Assembly (NCBI RefSeq): GCF_044872765.1
Contig: NZ_CP085253.1
Location: 2,294,001-2,358,000 of the forward strand
Direction: 5' to 3'
Length of the DNA: 64,000 bases
Source of the DNA: Micrococcus sp023147585
GTDB taxonomy: Bacteria; Actinomycetota; Actinomycetes; Actinomycetales; Micrococcaceae
Both the position numbers and the translations under genes were made by a program. Positions 33,302 to 42,915 of the stretch are shown here, one piece after another. The notes below the pieces were generated by a model, which saw only the letters and a list, made by a program, of their open reading frames with translations, ran no database searches and was not told the DNA's origin. Position 1 is the first letter of the stretch; each line of letters opens with the position of its first letter.

Positions 33302-34954
33302 TCAGGCCGGCGCGCACAGTCCGTTGGTCGAGGACACCAGGTTGAGCACGTCCTCCTGCCCGGCGTCCTCGGCCCGCATGAGGTCCTCGGCGGTGTAGGG
33401 CTGGCCGTCGGGCCGGGTGGGGGCCGCGGGCCAGGTGCTCGGGTCGTCCTTGTCCACGCCGTCCTCCTCCGCGGCGGCCTGGGACAGCACGGCGAGCAGC
33501 GGCAGCGGGCTCACGCCCGCCTCGCCCGTCCTGCCCGCCTCGCCCGTCCTGCCCGACGACGGCGCGTTCTCCGACGACGTGTCTGAGGAGGAGCCCGTCC
33601 CGGCGAGCGCCTCGTCCACGCGGCGGTGGACCTCGTCGTAGTCGGGGTAGGTGGTGAAGTGGTCTTCGGCGGTGCCGAAGTCCGGGGGGCCGATGGTCAG
33701 GCGCTCCATCTCCTGGCCGCGGGAGCGCTCGGCCAGGTCCACGAACGTGCCGAGCTGGCTCTGCGGCAGGTTGGTGGTGACCACCTGCTGGCCCGCCTTC
33801 AGGATCTCCTCGAAGCGGGTGAGCACGGTGGCCGGGGTGAACTGCTGCAGCATGGCGGCCTGCATGCACTGCTGGCGGCGGATGCGCGCGTAGTCCGAGG
33901 ACCAGTGCCGCGAGCGTGCGAAGGCGAGAGCGTCTTCGCCGTTGAAGTGGTGCTCGCCCGGGGCCCACCACACGTTGCCCCACGCGCCGTCCGGGCGCTG
34001 TCCGCGGTGGGTGACGTACCCGCCTGAGACCACGTCCACGCCGCCCATGGCGTCGATCAGCTGGGCGAAGCCGCCCATGTCCATGAGTGCGTACCCGGTG
34101 ATCTCCAGCCCGAGGATGCCGCCGGCGGCGTCCATCATGGCCTCCGCTCCGGGGTCGGCGGCCCCCGGGTAGAGGTCGGCGTGCTTCTTGGTGACGTCCA
34201 TGTAGAGGGCGTTGAGGATGCAGTCGTCGCCGCAGGAGAAGCCGTCCGGGTACGCCTGCCACAGCGGCGAGTCCTGCGTGAAGGGCGCGTTCTGCAGGTT
34301 CCGGGGCAGGGAGAGCATCACCATCCGGCCGGTGCGCGCGTCCACGGAGGCCACGTGCATGGAGTCGGGCCGCAGCCCGGTGCGTCCCTCGCCGGCGTCG
34401 CCGCCCATCACGAGGATGTTGTAGCGGCCGTCGGCCTGGGCCACCGCCGGCCCGTCCCCGAACACCTGGCCGAGCGTGCTCCGGCCCGCGTTCATGGCCC
34501 AGCCGCCGTAGAGCAGCCCGCCGGTGGTGAGGAGCAGGGCGAGGATCGTGGACGCGGCGGTGAGGTTGCGCGCCCCGGGGGCGAGGAGGTTCACGCGGAT
34601 CAGGCGGAAGGTGTCCACCCACAGCGCGCCCCAGCCCACGGCCAGCGCGACCAGCAGTGCGGAGAGCGCCAGCAGCACGGTGTCCTGAGCCAGGAGGTTC
34701 AGCAGGACGCCGCGGGCCGTCAGCCACAGCACGAGCCCCACGATCAGCACCGCCCACACGGCCATGGTCACGCGCAGCGCGAGGCGGCCGAGTCGGCGGC
34801 TGCCCGCCACCACCTGCGCGCCGCCGGGCACGAGGGCGGTGAGCGCCAGCAGGATGGCCCCGCGGCGGGTGCGCTCGGTGGGCGTGGCGGCGCGGGGGTC
34901 GCGGACGGGGTCCCGCACGGGATCCAGGCGGTCGGCGGCGGCGATGCTGCCCAT
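33302..34954 (-). CDS. LytR-CpsA-Psr (LCP) family glycopolymer ligase
   Basis: A 550-residue membrane protein. Four hydrophobic segments (about 38-55, 60-85, 92-115 and 135-152) precede an extracytoplasmic LCP domain at about 180-440. YNILVMGGDAG near 178, RPDSMHVASVDARTGRMVML near 194, LPRNLQ near 216, MGGVDVVSGGYVTHRG near 300 and EDALAFARSRHWSSDYARI near 340 hold the arginines and aspartates that bind polyprenyl-pyrophosphate. LCP enzymes attach teichoic, teichuronic or arabinogalactan polymers to peptidoglycan. A variable C-terminal tail has a TGEAGR repeat. ATG overlaps the purE stop (TGATG). Confidence 0.9.
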   Translation of the reverse strand: MGSIAAADRLDPVRDPVRDPRAATPTERTRRGAILLALTALVPGGAQVVAGSRRLGRLALRVTMAVWAVLIVGLVLWLTARGVLLNLLAQDTVLLALSALLVALAVGWGALWVDTFRLIRVNLLAPGARNLTAASTILALLLTTGGLLYGGWAMNAGRSTLGQVFGDGPAVAQADGRYNILVMGGDAGEGRTGLRPDSMHVASVDARTGRMVMLSLPRNLQNAPFTQDSPLWQAYPDGFSCGDDCILNALYMDVTKKHADLYPGAADPGAEAMMDAAGGILGLEITGYALMDMGGFAQLIDAMGGVDVVSGGYVTHRGQRPDGAWGNVWWAPGEHHFNGEDALAFARSRHWSSDYARIRRQQCMQAAMLQQFTPATVLTRFEEILKAGQQVVTTNLPQSQLGTFVDLAERSRGQEMERLTIGPPDFGTAEDHFTTYPDYDEVHRRVDEALAGTGSSSDTSSENAPSSGRTGEAGRTGEAGVSPLPLLAVLSQAAAEEDGVDKDDPSTWPAAPTRPDGQPYTAEDLMRAEDAGQEDVLNLVSSTNGLCAPA

Positions 34955-35523
34955 CAGCGCTCGGCGGCCATCCGGTCTCGCAGGCGGGAGCCCTTGGCCT
35001 GGGCCTGGGCGTTGAGGCCGGCGGCGTGCGCCACCAGGGCGTCCCGCAGGCGGGCGGCCTCCGCGCCCTCGCCCGCGGCGAGGATGCGGGCGGCCAGCAG
35101 GCCGGCGTTCGCGGCGCCGTCCACGGAGACGGTGGCCACGGGCACGCCGGAGGGCATCTGCACGATCGAGAGCAGCGAGTCCATCCCGTCCAGGCTCTTG
35201 AGCTTCACGGGCACGCCGATCACGGGCAGCGGGGTGACGGCGGCCAGCATGCCGGGCAGGTGCGCGGCGCCGCCGGCGCCGGCCACGATCACGCGGATGC
35301 CGCGCTCGTGGGCGCGCGCCCCGAACTCGACCATCTCGTGGGGCATGCGGTGCGCGGAGACCACGCCCACCTCGACGGGCACGCCCAGCTCGCGCAGGGC
35401 CTCGGCGGCCGCGCTCAGCACGGGCCAGTCGGAGTCCGAGCCCATCACGACGGCGACGACGGGCGCCTCGTCCTGCAGCGGCTGGGTCAGGGGCGCGTCG
35501 GCCTGGGTCTCGGGTGCGCTCAC
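34954..35523 (-). CDS. purE: N5-carboxyaminoimidazole ribonucleotide mutase
   Basis: A 189-residue purine-biosynthesis enzyme moving the carboxylate of N5-CAIR to CAIR. VVMGSDSDWPVLSAAAE near 26, VVSAHRMPHEM near 59 with the catalytic histidine, and IVAGAGGAAHLPGM near 81 are diagnostic of class I PurE. The GTG start overlaps the purK stop (GTGA), so purK and purE are translationally coupled. Confidence 0.95.
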   Translation of the reverse strand: MSAPETQADAPLTQPLQDEAPVVAVVMGSDSDWPVLSAAAEALRELGVPVEVGVVSAHRMPHEMVEFGARAHERGIRVIVAGAGGAAHLPGMLAAVTPLPVIGVPVKLKSLDGMDSLLSIVQMPSGVPVATVSVDGAANAGLLAARILAAGEGAEAARLRDALVAHAAGLNAQAQAKGSRLRDRMAAER

Positions 35524-36764
35524 GGGCGGGCCTCCGGGGTGTCGGACGCGGTGGCGTCGGGGGTGGCCGGGCGGGCGGACGACGACGGCGCCGCCTCCGC
35601 GCCGTCGCGCAGGATCGCCGCGGCGGACTCAGCCTCGGCGACGACGTCGGCGAGGGCCTCACCGGGCGCGGCGACCACGTTCACGTGGCCCACCTTGCGG
35701 CCCGGCGAGACGTCCTTGCCGTAGGTGTGGACCTTGGCCGCGGGGTGGGCCGCCATGGCCTCGGCGAAGCCGGCGTAGAGGTCCTCGCGCGCGCCGCCCA
35801 GGATGTTCTTCATCACCACGGTGCCGCGCGGGGCGGTCTCGCCCAGCGGCAGGCCGAGCACGGCGCGCACGTGCTGCTCGAACTGCCCGGTGACGGCGCC
35901 GTCCATGGACCAGTGCCCCGAGTTGTGGGGGCGCATCGCGAGCTCGTTCACCTGGAAGCCCGGGCCCACGCCGGGGGTCTCGAACAGCTCGACGGCCAGC
36001 ATGCCGGTCACGCCGAGCTCCTCGGCGATCCGCGCGGCGGCGGCGCTCGCGGCCGCGGCCACGGCGGGGTCGAGGTCCGGCGCGGGGGCGATCACCAGGT
36101 CGCACACGCCGGCGGTCTGCACGGACTCCACCACGGGGTAGGCGGCGGCCTCGCCGGAGGGCGTGCGCGCCACCTGGACGGAGAGCTCGCGAGCGAAGGG
36201 CACGAGGGCCTCGGCCAGCAGGGGCGTGATGTCGGCCGCGAGCCACGTGCCCAGCGTGCCGTCCGCCGCGGACGCGCGGGCGTCGTCGGCGTCGTCCAGC
36301 GTGAGGACGCCCTTGCCGTCGTAGCCGCCGCGGGGGGTCTTCAGGATCATGGGCCAGCCGTGCTCGTCGCCGAACGCCACCACGTCCTCGAGCGTGTCCA
36401 CCGCAGCCCACGCGGGGTTGGGCAGGCCCAGCCGCTCGACCGCCTCGCGCATCAGCAGCTTGTCCTGCGCGTACTGGAGCGCGTCCGGGCCGGGGTGCAC
36501 GGCGACGTCGAGGGACTCCAGCGCGCGCAGGTGCTCGGTGGGCACGTGCTCGTGGTCGAAGGTGAGGACGTCCACGGTGGAGGCGAACGCGCGCAGCGTG
36601 GCCAGGTCCGTGTGGTCGCCCACCTCATGCGGGGCCACCTGGGCCGCAGAGGAGTCCTCCGCCTCCGCGAGGACGCGGAAGGGCACGCCCAGCTCCGCGG
36701 CCGGGGCCGCCATCATGCGCGCCAACTGGCCGCCGCCGATCACTCCGAGTCGAGGAAAAGTCAC
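35520..36764 (-). CDS. purK: 5-(carboxyamino)imidazole ribonucleotide synthase
   Basis: A 414-residue ATP-grasp enzyme carboxylating AIR with bicarbonate and ATP. FPRLGVIGGGQLARMMA opens the protein, then FDHEHVPTEHLRAL near 75, MILKTPRGGYDGKGV near 136 (ATP-grasp lid) and VNELAMRPHNSGHWS near 270 (metal ligands E and N). The GTG start is preferred because a -10 hexamer lies 6 nt upstream. The C-terminal 35 residues form a low-complexity tail. It heads the purK-purE-LCP transcription unit. Confidence 0.94.
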   Translation of the reverse strand: MTFPRLGVIGGGQLARMMAAPAAELGVPFRVLAEAEDSSAAQVAPHEVGDHTDLATLRAFASTVDVLTFDHEHVPTEHLRALESLDVAVHPGPDALQYAQDKLLMREAVERLGLPNPAWAAVDTLEDVVAFGDEHGWPMILKTPRGGYDGKGVLTLDDADDARASAADGTLGTWLAADITPLLAEALVPFARELSVQVARTPSGEAAAYPVVESVQTAGVCDLVIAPAPDLDPAVAAAASAAAARIAEELGVTGMLAVELFETPGVGPGFQVNELAMRPHNSGHWSMDGAVTGQFEQHVRAVLGLPLGETAPRGTVVMKNILGGAREDLYAGFAEAMAAHPAAKVHTYGKDVSPGRKVGHVNVVAAPGEALADVVAEAESAAAILRDGAEAAPSSSARPATPDATASDTPEARP

Positions 36765-36770
36765 CTCGCC

Positions 36771-36776
36771 AGGGTA
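36771..36776 (-). promoter_or_regulatory. -10 element of purK (leaderless)
   Basis: TACCCT on the minus strand, 6 nt before GTG 36764. Confidence 0.55.
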
Positions 36777-36863
36777 GTCCGGCGGTCTGGGAAGTCCGTC
36801 ACTGATCTCTGTGAACCCGCCCACGCGCCCCGCCCGCCGCGCGTCGTCGCCCACACCCGGGGC

Positions 36864-36869
36864 TACAGT
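36864..36869 (+). promoter_or_regulatory. -10 element of the GtrA-family gene
   Basis: TACAGT in the purK/GtrA divergent region; it would give a pyrimidine-rich leader of about 75 nt before ATG 36948. Confidence 0.45.
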
Positions 36870-36947
36870 GTTCCCAGCCGTCCGGGGGGTCCGCTCTGCG
36901 CTCCCCCCTCTCTTCCCCTCCCCCATCCGAACGAGGTGCCCCCGCCC

Positions 36948-37514
36948 ATGAACGATCTCTGGCAGCGCTTCACGGGGCTCGTCTCGATGCTCTGGCGCGA
37001 AGTCGCCAAGTTCGGCACCGTGGGCGCGCTGGCCTTCGTGATCGACTCCGCCGTGTTCTGGTGGCTCATGACCGGCCCCATGGAGGGCTCCAACGTCAAG
37101 GCGAAGATCTGGGCCGGCGTGGTGGCCACCCTCTTCAGCTGGGTGGCCAACCGCTACTGGACCTTCCGCCACAAGCGCCAGGCCAACGTGGTCCGCGAGC
37201 TCGTCATGTTCCTCGTGATGAACGCGATCGGCCTGGGCATCCAGGCCGGCTGCGTGTTCATCGCGCAGTACCTCATGGGCGTCACCGACCCCACGGGCCT
37301 GTTCATCGCCGGCAACGTGATCGGCCTCTTCTTCGGCACGACGTTCCGGTACTTCGCCTACCGCTTCTGGGTGTTCAAGGACGAGCTGGACGCCGAGCCG
37401 GGCTACGAGGGGGACATCGCCCTCCTCACGGGCCAGCTGCCGGTGCTCCACCACCACGACCGGCACCCGGGCGAGCCCATGCCCCAGGACGACGCCGTCA
37501 CCCCCGAACGCTGA
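36948..37514 (+). CDS. GtrA-family membrane protein
   Basis: A 188-residue protein with four transmembrane helices. KFGTVGALAFVIDSAVFWWL near 22 is the GtrA opening, VATLFSWVANRYWTFRHKRQ near 60 carries the conserved asparagine and arginine region, and FRYFAYRFWVFKDE near 130 the second. GtrA proteins are proposed to flip or organise polyprenyl-phosphate sugars for wall polymers. The hydrophilic His-rich tail extends 17 nt into the end of the convergent TIGR03089 gene. ACGAGG lies 11 nt upstream of the ATG. Confidence 0.88.
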   Translation: MNDLWQRFTGLVSMLWREVAKFGTVGALAFVIDSAVFWWLMTGPMEGSNVKAKIWAGVVATLFSWVANRYWTFRHKRQANVVRELVMFLVMNAIGLGIQAGCVFIAQYLMGVTDPTGLFIAGNVIGLFFGTTFRYFAYRFWVFKDELDAEPGYEGDIALLTGQLPVLHHHDRHPGEPMPQDDAVTPER

Positions 37515-38199
37515 CCGCCCGACCCGCGTCCCACGCCTCCAGGGCGTGACGCACGGAGGCGAGGCTGAGGCGCGCCCGCCCCGACCCCGTCGTGGCATCC
37601 CCCTTCTCCCCGACCTTCTCCCCGACGCCGTCGGCCCCCGCCGGCAGCATCCCCGGCGTCACGTGGTCCACGGGGCCGGGGAGCGCGTCCGGCTGCGCGC
37701 GGATCTCCGCCGCCACGTCCACGACGCCGGGCTCCAGGTCCGCGTCCCCGCCGAACTCGGGCTCGAGCCCGCGCGGCAGCGCGACGGCGAGCACCGCCGT
37801 CGCCGGGTCCGTCCAGTCCTGCGGCCGGTCGGTGAGCACCGCGGCGGGCGCGGGGGAGGGACCCGGGCCGGCGCCGCCGTCGTCGGGAGCCCCCGCCGAG
37901 AGCTCGGCGCCCGCACACAGCGCGCCGAGCGCGAGGGCGTGGGAGAGCCAGTGCTCGGGCAGGTCCACGTGCACGGCGTCACCGGGGGCGATGCCCTCGT
38001 CCGCCAGCAGGCCGGCCGCCTTCGCCGCCCAGTTCACCGTGACCGCGCCGGAGAGCTCGATGCGCTGGTCCACGGCGCCGTGCTCGTCCGCCGCGGGGGC
38101 GCCGGCCGGGGAGGGCTCCTGCACGATCGCGGGGCGCGGGGAGGAGGCGAGGCGGGCCACGAGCGGGCCGCCGGAACGGGGCGTGGAGAGGGAGACCAT
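37498..38199 (-). CDS. TIGR03089 family protein
   Basis: A 233-residue protein resembling the N-terminal part of AMP-dependent synthetases (TVNWAAKAAGLLADEGIAPGD, VHVDLPEHWLSHALALGALCAG) but lacking the adenylation P-loop and C-terminal domain. This is the pattern of the actinobacterial TIGR03089 family. It is probably not an active ligase. Its place near LCP, GtrA, purEK and whiB is conserved. The C-terminal 17 bp overlap the 3' end of GtrA on the other strand. Confidence 0.8.
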   Translation of the reverse strand: MVSLSTPRSGGPLVARLASSPRPAIVQEPSPAGAPAADEHGAVDQRIELSGAVTVNWAAKAAGLLADEGIAPGDAVHVDLPEHWLSHALALGALCAGAELSAGAPDDGGAGPGPSPAPAAVLTDRPQDWTDPATAVLAVALPRGLEPEFGGDADLEPGVVDVAAEIRAQPDALPGPVDHVTPGMLPAGADGVGEKVGEKGDATTGSGRARLSLASVRHALEAWDAGRAVSVRG

Positions 38200-38257
38200 G
38201 GGGCCAGTGTGGCACCCTTCCCGCGGGGCGGATCGGCCTCGGCGGCTGCGAATCACA

Positions 38258-38281
38258 CCCGTGTAACTCCCCGTGTAGGGT
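38258..38281 (+). promoter_or_regulatory. whiB promoter with a direct repeat
   Basis: Two CCCGTGTA copies (38258-38265 and 38270-38277) are spaced 12 bp apart, and the second runs into the -10 hexamer TAGGGT (38276-38281). The arrangement could be an operator read on one helix face. Confidence 0.45.
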
Positions 38282-38323
38282 GTGCTCTGAACCATGCACG
38301 CAACGCCCCGGGAGGCCGTCATC

Positions 38324-38854
38324 ATGGAGAGCATGCAGCGCGCCGAGGACGCATTCGCGGGGGAGTCGCGTCAGGCCGCCGCTCGCGCCCGCGCCGTGCC
38401 GAGCGACTGGTTCCTGGACCCCGCGGATCCGGCCGCCGGCTGGGCGCAGGAGGAGGGCCTGGAGGCGCAGGCCTCGGCCTTCCTCGCCGCCCACGACGTC
38501 GACGACGCCCCGCGTGCCACCGTCACCGCCCTCTTCCCGCAGCAGGTGCCGCAGCAGCCCGCGCCCGCTGTGGCCCCGGCCGTCGGATCCCCGTGGGAGG
38601 CGCTGCCCGGCGTCGTGACGGAGCCCGTGGAGGGCGACCTCGCGTGGCAGGTGGACGCGCTGTGCGCGCAGACGGACCCCGAGGCGTTCTTCCCGGAGAA
38701 GGGCGGCTCCACGCGCGAGGCCAAGAAGGTGTGCGCCGCGTGCGACGTGCGCCGCCAGTGCCTGGACTACGCCATGGCGAACGACGAGCGCTTCGGGATC
38801 TGGGGTGGGCTCTCCGAGCGGGAGCGCCGCCGCCTGCGCCGTGAGCGCGGCTGA
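38324..38854 (+). CDS. WhiB-family iron-sulphur transcriptional regulator
   Basis: A 176-residue regulator. The C-terminal WhiB domain has four cysteines: one in VDALCAQTDPEAFFP, two in VCAACDVRRQC and the last closing that motif, which together bind a [4Fe-4S] cluster. GIWGGLSERERRRLRRE is the typical turn and basic DNA-binding tail. By position beside the zincin-like, DUF3499 and TIGR03089 genes it corresponds to the WhiB2/WhmD division-and-sporulation group. The N-terminal 90 residues are variable. ATG 38324 (GGGAGG 8 nt upstream) is preferred; ATG 38294 would add 10 residues. Confidence 0.92.
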   Translation: MESMQRAEDAFAGESRQAAARARAVPSDWFLDPADPAAGWAQEEGLEAQASAFLAAHDVDDAPRATVTALFPQQVPQQPAPAVAPAVGSPWEALPGVVTEPVEGDLAWQVDALCAQTDPEAFFPEKGGSTREAKKVCAACDVRRQCLDYAMANDERFGIWGGLSERERRRLRRERG

Positions 38855-38884
38855 GTCCCAGGGCCGTCCGGCCCGCACTGCGGG

Positions 38885-39448
38885 CTAGGCCCGGCCCCAG
38901 CTCGGGTCCAGCACCTGAGGGTCCACGCCGAGGGCCTGCGCACACCGGCTCAGCGCCACGCCGTAGACCGCGCCGTCCAGGTCCCCCGGGTCCGCCGACT
39001 CCATGAGGGGACGCTCGAACAGGGTGAGCAGCACGCCGTCCGGGCCCTCGCGCTCCGCCCGCGCGAACAGCGACTCCTCGTCCTGCTCCGCGCCCGCATG
39101 GAGCAGCCGCAGCCGTTCCTCCAGGCGGTCCGGGATGCGCTCGACGCGCACGGTCACGCGGGCCAGGCCCGGCGCCTCGAGGTCGCCCAGGCGCTCCACC
39201 GCCTTCTCGACGGCCGTCAGCAGCGCCTCGCTGCGGCCGCGCTCCGAGCGGGCCCCGAAGGGGCGTGGGTGTCGGAGCCCGCGGGCGTGGCGGTCGCGCA
39301 GGCCGGAGCGACGGCGCCGTCGTCGCCTGCCGGCCGCCGGGGAGCCGTCGTCCGCTCCGCTGCCCGCGCCCGTCCCGTCGCGCGGCGCGTCACCCGTTCC
39401 GCCGCCCGGCACGGGCGCGAGGGGGTCGAGAGGGTCCGGCGCGGTCAT
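38885..39448 (-). CDS. Zincin-like metallopeptidase family protein, apparently without the HExxH site
   Basis: A 187-residue protein with a disordered N-terminus and an Arg-rich stretch (RRRRRRRSGLRDRHARG). A domain follows with ALLTAVEKAVERLGDLEAP, VRVERIPDRLEER, GVLLTLFERPLME and ALGVDPQVLDPSWGRA. The position between whiB and DUF3499, and the C-terminal 'VDP.V.DP' element, match the actinobacterial metallopeptidase-like protein found there in Mycobacterium. Where an HExxH helix would be expected I read VYGVALSRCAQ, so no zinc site is visible. It may be a non-catalytic relative; the family call rests largely on synteny. Confidence 0.6.
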   Translation of the reverse strand: MTAPDPLDPLAPVPGGGTGDAPRDGTGAGSGADDGSPAAGRRRRRRRSGLRDRHARGLRHPRPFGARSERGRSEALLTAVEKAVERLGDLEAPGLARVTVRVERIPDRLEERLRLLHAGAEQDEESLFARAEREGPDGVLLTLFERPLMESADPGDLDGAVYGVALSRCAQALGVDPQVLDPSWGRA

Positions 39449-39454
39449 GCGGAC

Positions 39455-39460
39455 ACTGTA
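39455..39460 (-). promoter_or_regulatory. -10 element of the zincin-like gene (leaderless)
   Basis: TACAGT on the minus strand, 6 nt before the ATG at 39448. Confidence 0.55.
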
Positions 39461-39500
39461 GGACACGAGGCCCGGGGCGGGCCCGGCGCCCGGGGCCGAG

Positions 39501-39506
39501 TAGGCT
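39501..39506 (+). promoter_or_regulatory. -10 element of the DUF3499 gene (leaderless)
   Basis: TAGGCT, 8 nt before GTG 39515. Confidence 0.5.
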
Positions 39507-39514
39507 GGGTCGCC

Positions 39515-39877
39515 GTGGGAGCCATGCGACGCTGCAGCAAGACCGGATGCCAGGGGGACGCCCTGGCCACGCTGACGTACAACTACGCGGACTCCACGGT
39601 GGTGATCGGCCCGCTCTCGCGCCGCGCCGAGCCCCACACCTACGACCTCTGCGGCGAGCACGCCCGCCGCACCACCGCCCCCCGCGGGTGGGAGGTGCTG
39701 CGCCTCGCGCTGCCCGAGCGCTACGAGCCGGTCGCGCCGCAGGGCGCCGCCGGCGCCGTGCCCCCGGCCGAGGCGCCGCCCACGCCGTCCGCCTGCGCCG
39801 CTCCGCCCGCGCCCGCCGCGCGCCCGGGCCTGCGCCTCGTCCGCGACGAGGGGCCCGAGAATCCGGTGCACTCCTGA
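39515..39877 (+). CDS. DUF3499 protein
   Basis: A 120-residue protein. The conserved core is MRRCSKTGCQGDALATLTY, ADSTVVIGPLSRRAEPH and YDLCGEHARRTTAPRGWEVL. Two Cys near the N-terminus and a Cys/His pair (LCGEH) suggest a small zinc site. A Pro/Ala-rich tail follows. The function is unknown. It sits next to the zincin-like gene as in Mycobacterium. The start is GTG 39515 (leaderless) or ATG 39524. Confidence 0.85.
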   Translation: MGAMRRCSKTGCQGDALATLTYNYADSTVVIGPLSRRAEPHTYDLCGEHARRTTAPRGWEVLRLALPERYEPVAPQGAAGAVPPAEAPPTPSACAAPPAPAARPGLRLVRDEGPENPVHS

Positions 39878-39966
39878 CACCTTCAGGCCGCCCCCGGGGG
39901 AGCTGACCGGTGACGGAGCCGCCGACGATTCTGTGGGCACCCGGCCCGCGGGGGCGCCCACGTCGG

Positions 39967-39972
39967 TAGGCT
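39967..39972 (+). promoter_or_regulatory. -10 element of ahcY (leaderless)
   Basis: TAGGCT, 6 nt before ATG 39979; this leaves no room for a leader riboswitch. Confidence 0.6.
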
Positions 39973-39978
39973 GACCGC

Positions 39979-41547
<1,569 letters not shown>

Positions 41548-41606
41548 CCCCCTCGCGCCGCGGAGCCTCCGGGGTGCCCACCGCAGGACCGATCAAGGAG
41601 ACACCC

Positions 41607-42827
41607 ATGAGTTCATTCCCGGCGGGCCGCGGGCGCGAGGAGCGCTCCGGGTCCGGCAGTGCCGACTCCGGAGAGTTCGAGTCCGGCCTGGACTACGGCG
41701 CCTTCGCGGAGGATGAGCCGCAGACCGACCGCACGCAGGCGCTGCCGCGCACGGGCGCGGACGGAGGCGACCAGCACACCACCGCCCTGGACCCGGACGA
41801 GCTGGCCCGCCTGCGCGGCGCCGACGCCCCGTCCGGGGCAGCGGGGTCCTCGGCGGCGGCCCCGGCCGAGGACATCGTGGCCTCGCGGCCGGTGGCCAGC
41901 ACCACGCCCCTGCACGTCGAGGAGCCGGCGCGCCGCACCGCGCCCATGGAGGCCGTGGCCCCCGCCGCGGCCGCCCCGGCGTGGCCGGGCGCTGCGGGCG
42001 CGCCGGCGGCGGGCGGCCGCCCGGCGGCGGGCGGCCGCCCGGCGGGCGCCGTGGCCGAGGGGCCGAGCCCCGAGGAGCGGGCGCGGCTGCCCAAGGGTGG
42101 CCCGCGCGTCGCGCAGACGCTGCTGGCCATCCTGGCGCCGCTCTGGCTGCTGCTGACCGCCGTGAAGCTCGTGGCGAGCCCGGCGTTCCTGTGGCTCGAG
42201 TACCACCGGCCCGGCTTCCCGGCGGACCGCTTCGGCTTCACCATGGACGACCGCATGCACTACGGATCCGCGGGCCTGGACTACCTGGGCAACCTGGCGG
42301 GCACGCGCTACCTCTCGAGCCTGACGCACGAGGGGGCGCCGCTGTTCACGGAGCCGGAGATCGCCCACATGGCGGACGTGAAGACCGTGATGCTGTGGGC
42401 CACTGTGGCCCTCGTGGTCCTGACCGTGCTGTGCATCCTGCTGATCGTGCACCTGCTGCGGAACAGCCCGGGCGGGGTGCGCCGCGCCCTCTTCGCGGCG
42501 GCCGCCTGGTTCCTCGTGGCCCTCATCGTGCTGGCCGTCCTGGCCGTCATCGGCTGGTCCTCGTTCTTCGCGGGCTTCCACTCGCTGTTCTTCGCGGACG
42601 GCACCTGGACGTTCTCCGTGCAGGACGCGCTGATCCGCCTGTACCCCAGCCAGTTCTGGATCGACGCCGCCGTCGCGGTGGGCCTCCTCAGCCTGCTGAC
42701 CGCCCTGCTCACGCTCGTCTTCACCTGGCCGACGCGCCGCCGTCGCGAGCGCACCGCGGACCAGCGCAGTGCCTTCGAGTCCACGCGCCTGCGCTGGGCC
42801 CGCGAGGAGGACGCGCAGCTGCGGTGA
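41607..42827 (+). CDS. TIGR01906 (DUF1461) integral membrane protein
   Basis: A 406-residue protein. The first 170 residues are disordered, Ala/Pro/Asp-rich and include an AAGGRP duplication. Four or five transmembrane helices follow, with LWLEYHRPGFPADRFGFTMDDRM divided around residue 200, AHMADVKTVMLWATVALVVL near 255 and FFAGFHSLFFADGTWTFS near 322. These are typical of the TIGR01906 family, which also includes Lit-like lipoprotein-modifying enzymes in Firmicutes. The function here is unknown. AAGGAG precedes the ATG. It is probably co-transcribed with ahcY. Confidence 0.8.
   Translation: MSSFPAGRGREERSGSGSADSGEFESGLDYGAFAEDEPQTDRTQALPRTGADGGDQHTTALDPDELARLRGADAPSGAAGSSAAAPAEDIVASRPVASTTPLHVEEPARRTAPMEAVAPAAAAPAWPGAAGAPAAGGRPAAGGRPAGAVAEGPSPEERARLPKGGPRVAQTLLAILAPLWLLLTAVKLVASPAFLWLEYHRPGFPADRFGFTMDDRMHYGSAGLDYLGNLAGTRYLSSLTHEGAPLFTEPEIAHMADVKTVMLWATVALVVLTVLCILLIVHLLRNSPGGVRRALFAAAAWFLVALIVLAVLAVIGWSSFFAGFHSLFFADGTWTFSVQDALIRLYPSQFWIDAAVAVGLLSLLTALLTLVFTWPTRRRRERTADQRSAFESTRLRWAREEDAQLR
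42005..42040 (+). repeat. Two identical 18-bp tandem repeats
   Basis: GGCGGCGGGCGGCCGCCC occurs twice head-to-tail, giving AAGGRP twice in the disordered N-terminal region of the TIGR01906 protein. Confidence 0.8.
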
Positions 42828-42852
42828 CGGGCCGCTGAGGCCCCCGCACGAA

Positions 42853-42891
42853 CGCGCCCCGCCCCCCCCCTGTGATGGGAGGCGGGGCGCG
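42853..42891 (+). terminator. Terminator after the TIGR01906 gene, with a C9 run in the loop
   Basis: Perfect 11-bp stem (42853-42863 with 42881-42891). The left arm ends within a run of nine C (42862-42870), a likely slippage site. It lies between convergent genes and may work both ways. Confidence 0.75.
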
Positions 42892-42915
42892 GTGCGTCCG
42901 GCGGGTGTGCGGGTC

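Noticed and set aside
36948..37598. Functional meaning of the 17-bp overlap between the GtrA and TIGR03089 genes
   Set aside because: Short convergent tail overlaps are common in compact genomes and both C-termini are non-conserved, so no special role is claimed.
39878..39978. Possible SAH riboswitch upstream of ahcY
   Set aside because: The -10 hexamer at 39967-39972 lies only 6 nt before the ATG, so the transcript should have no leader, and I could not fold a convincing SAH aptamer.
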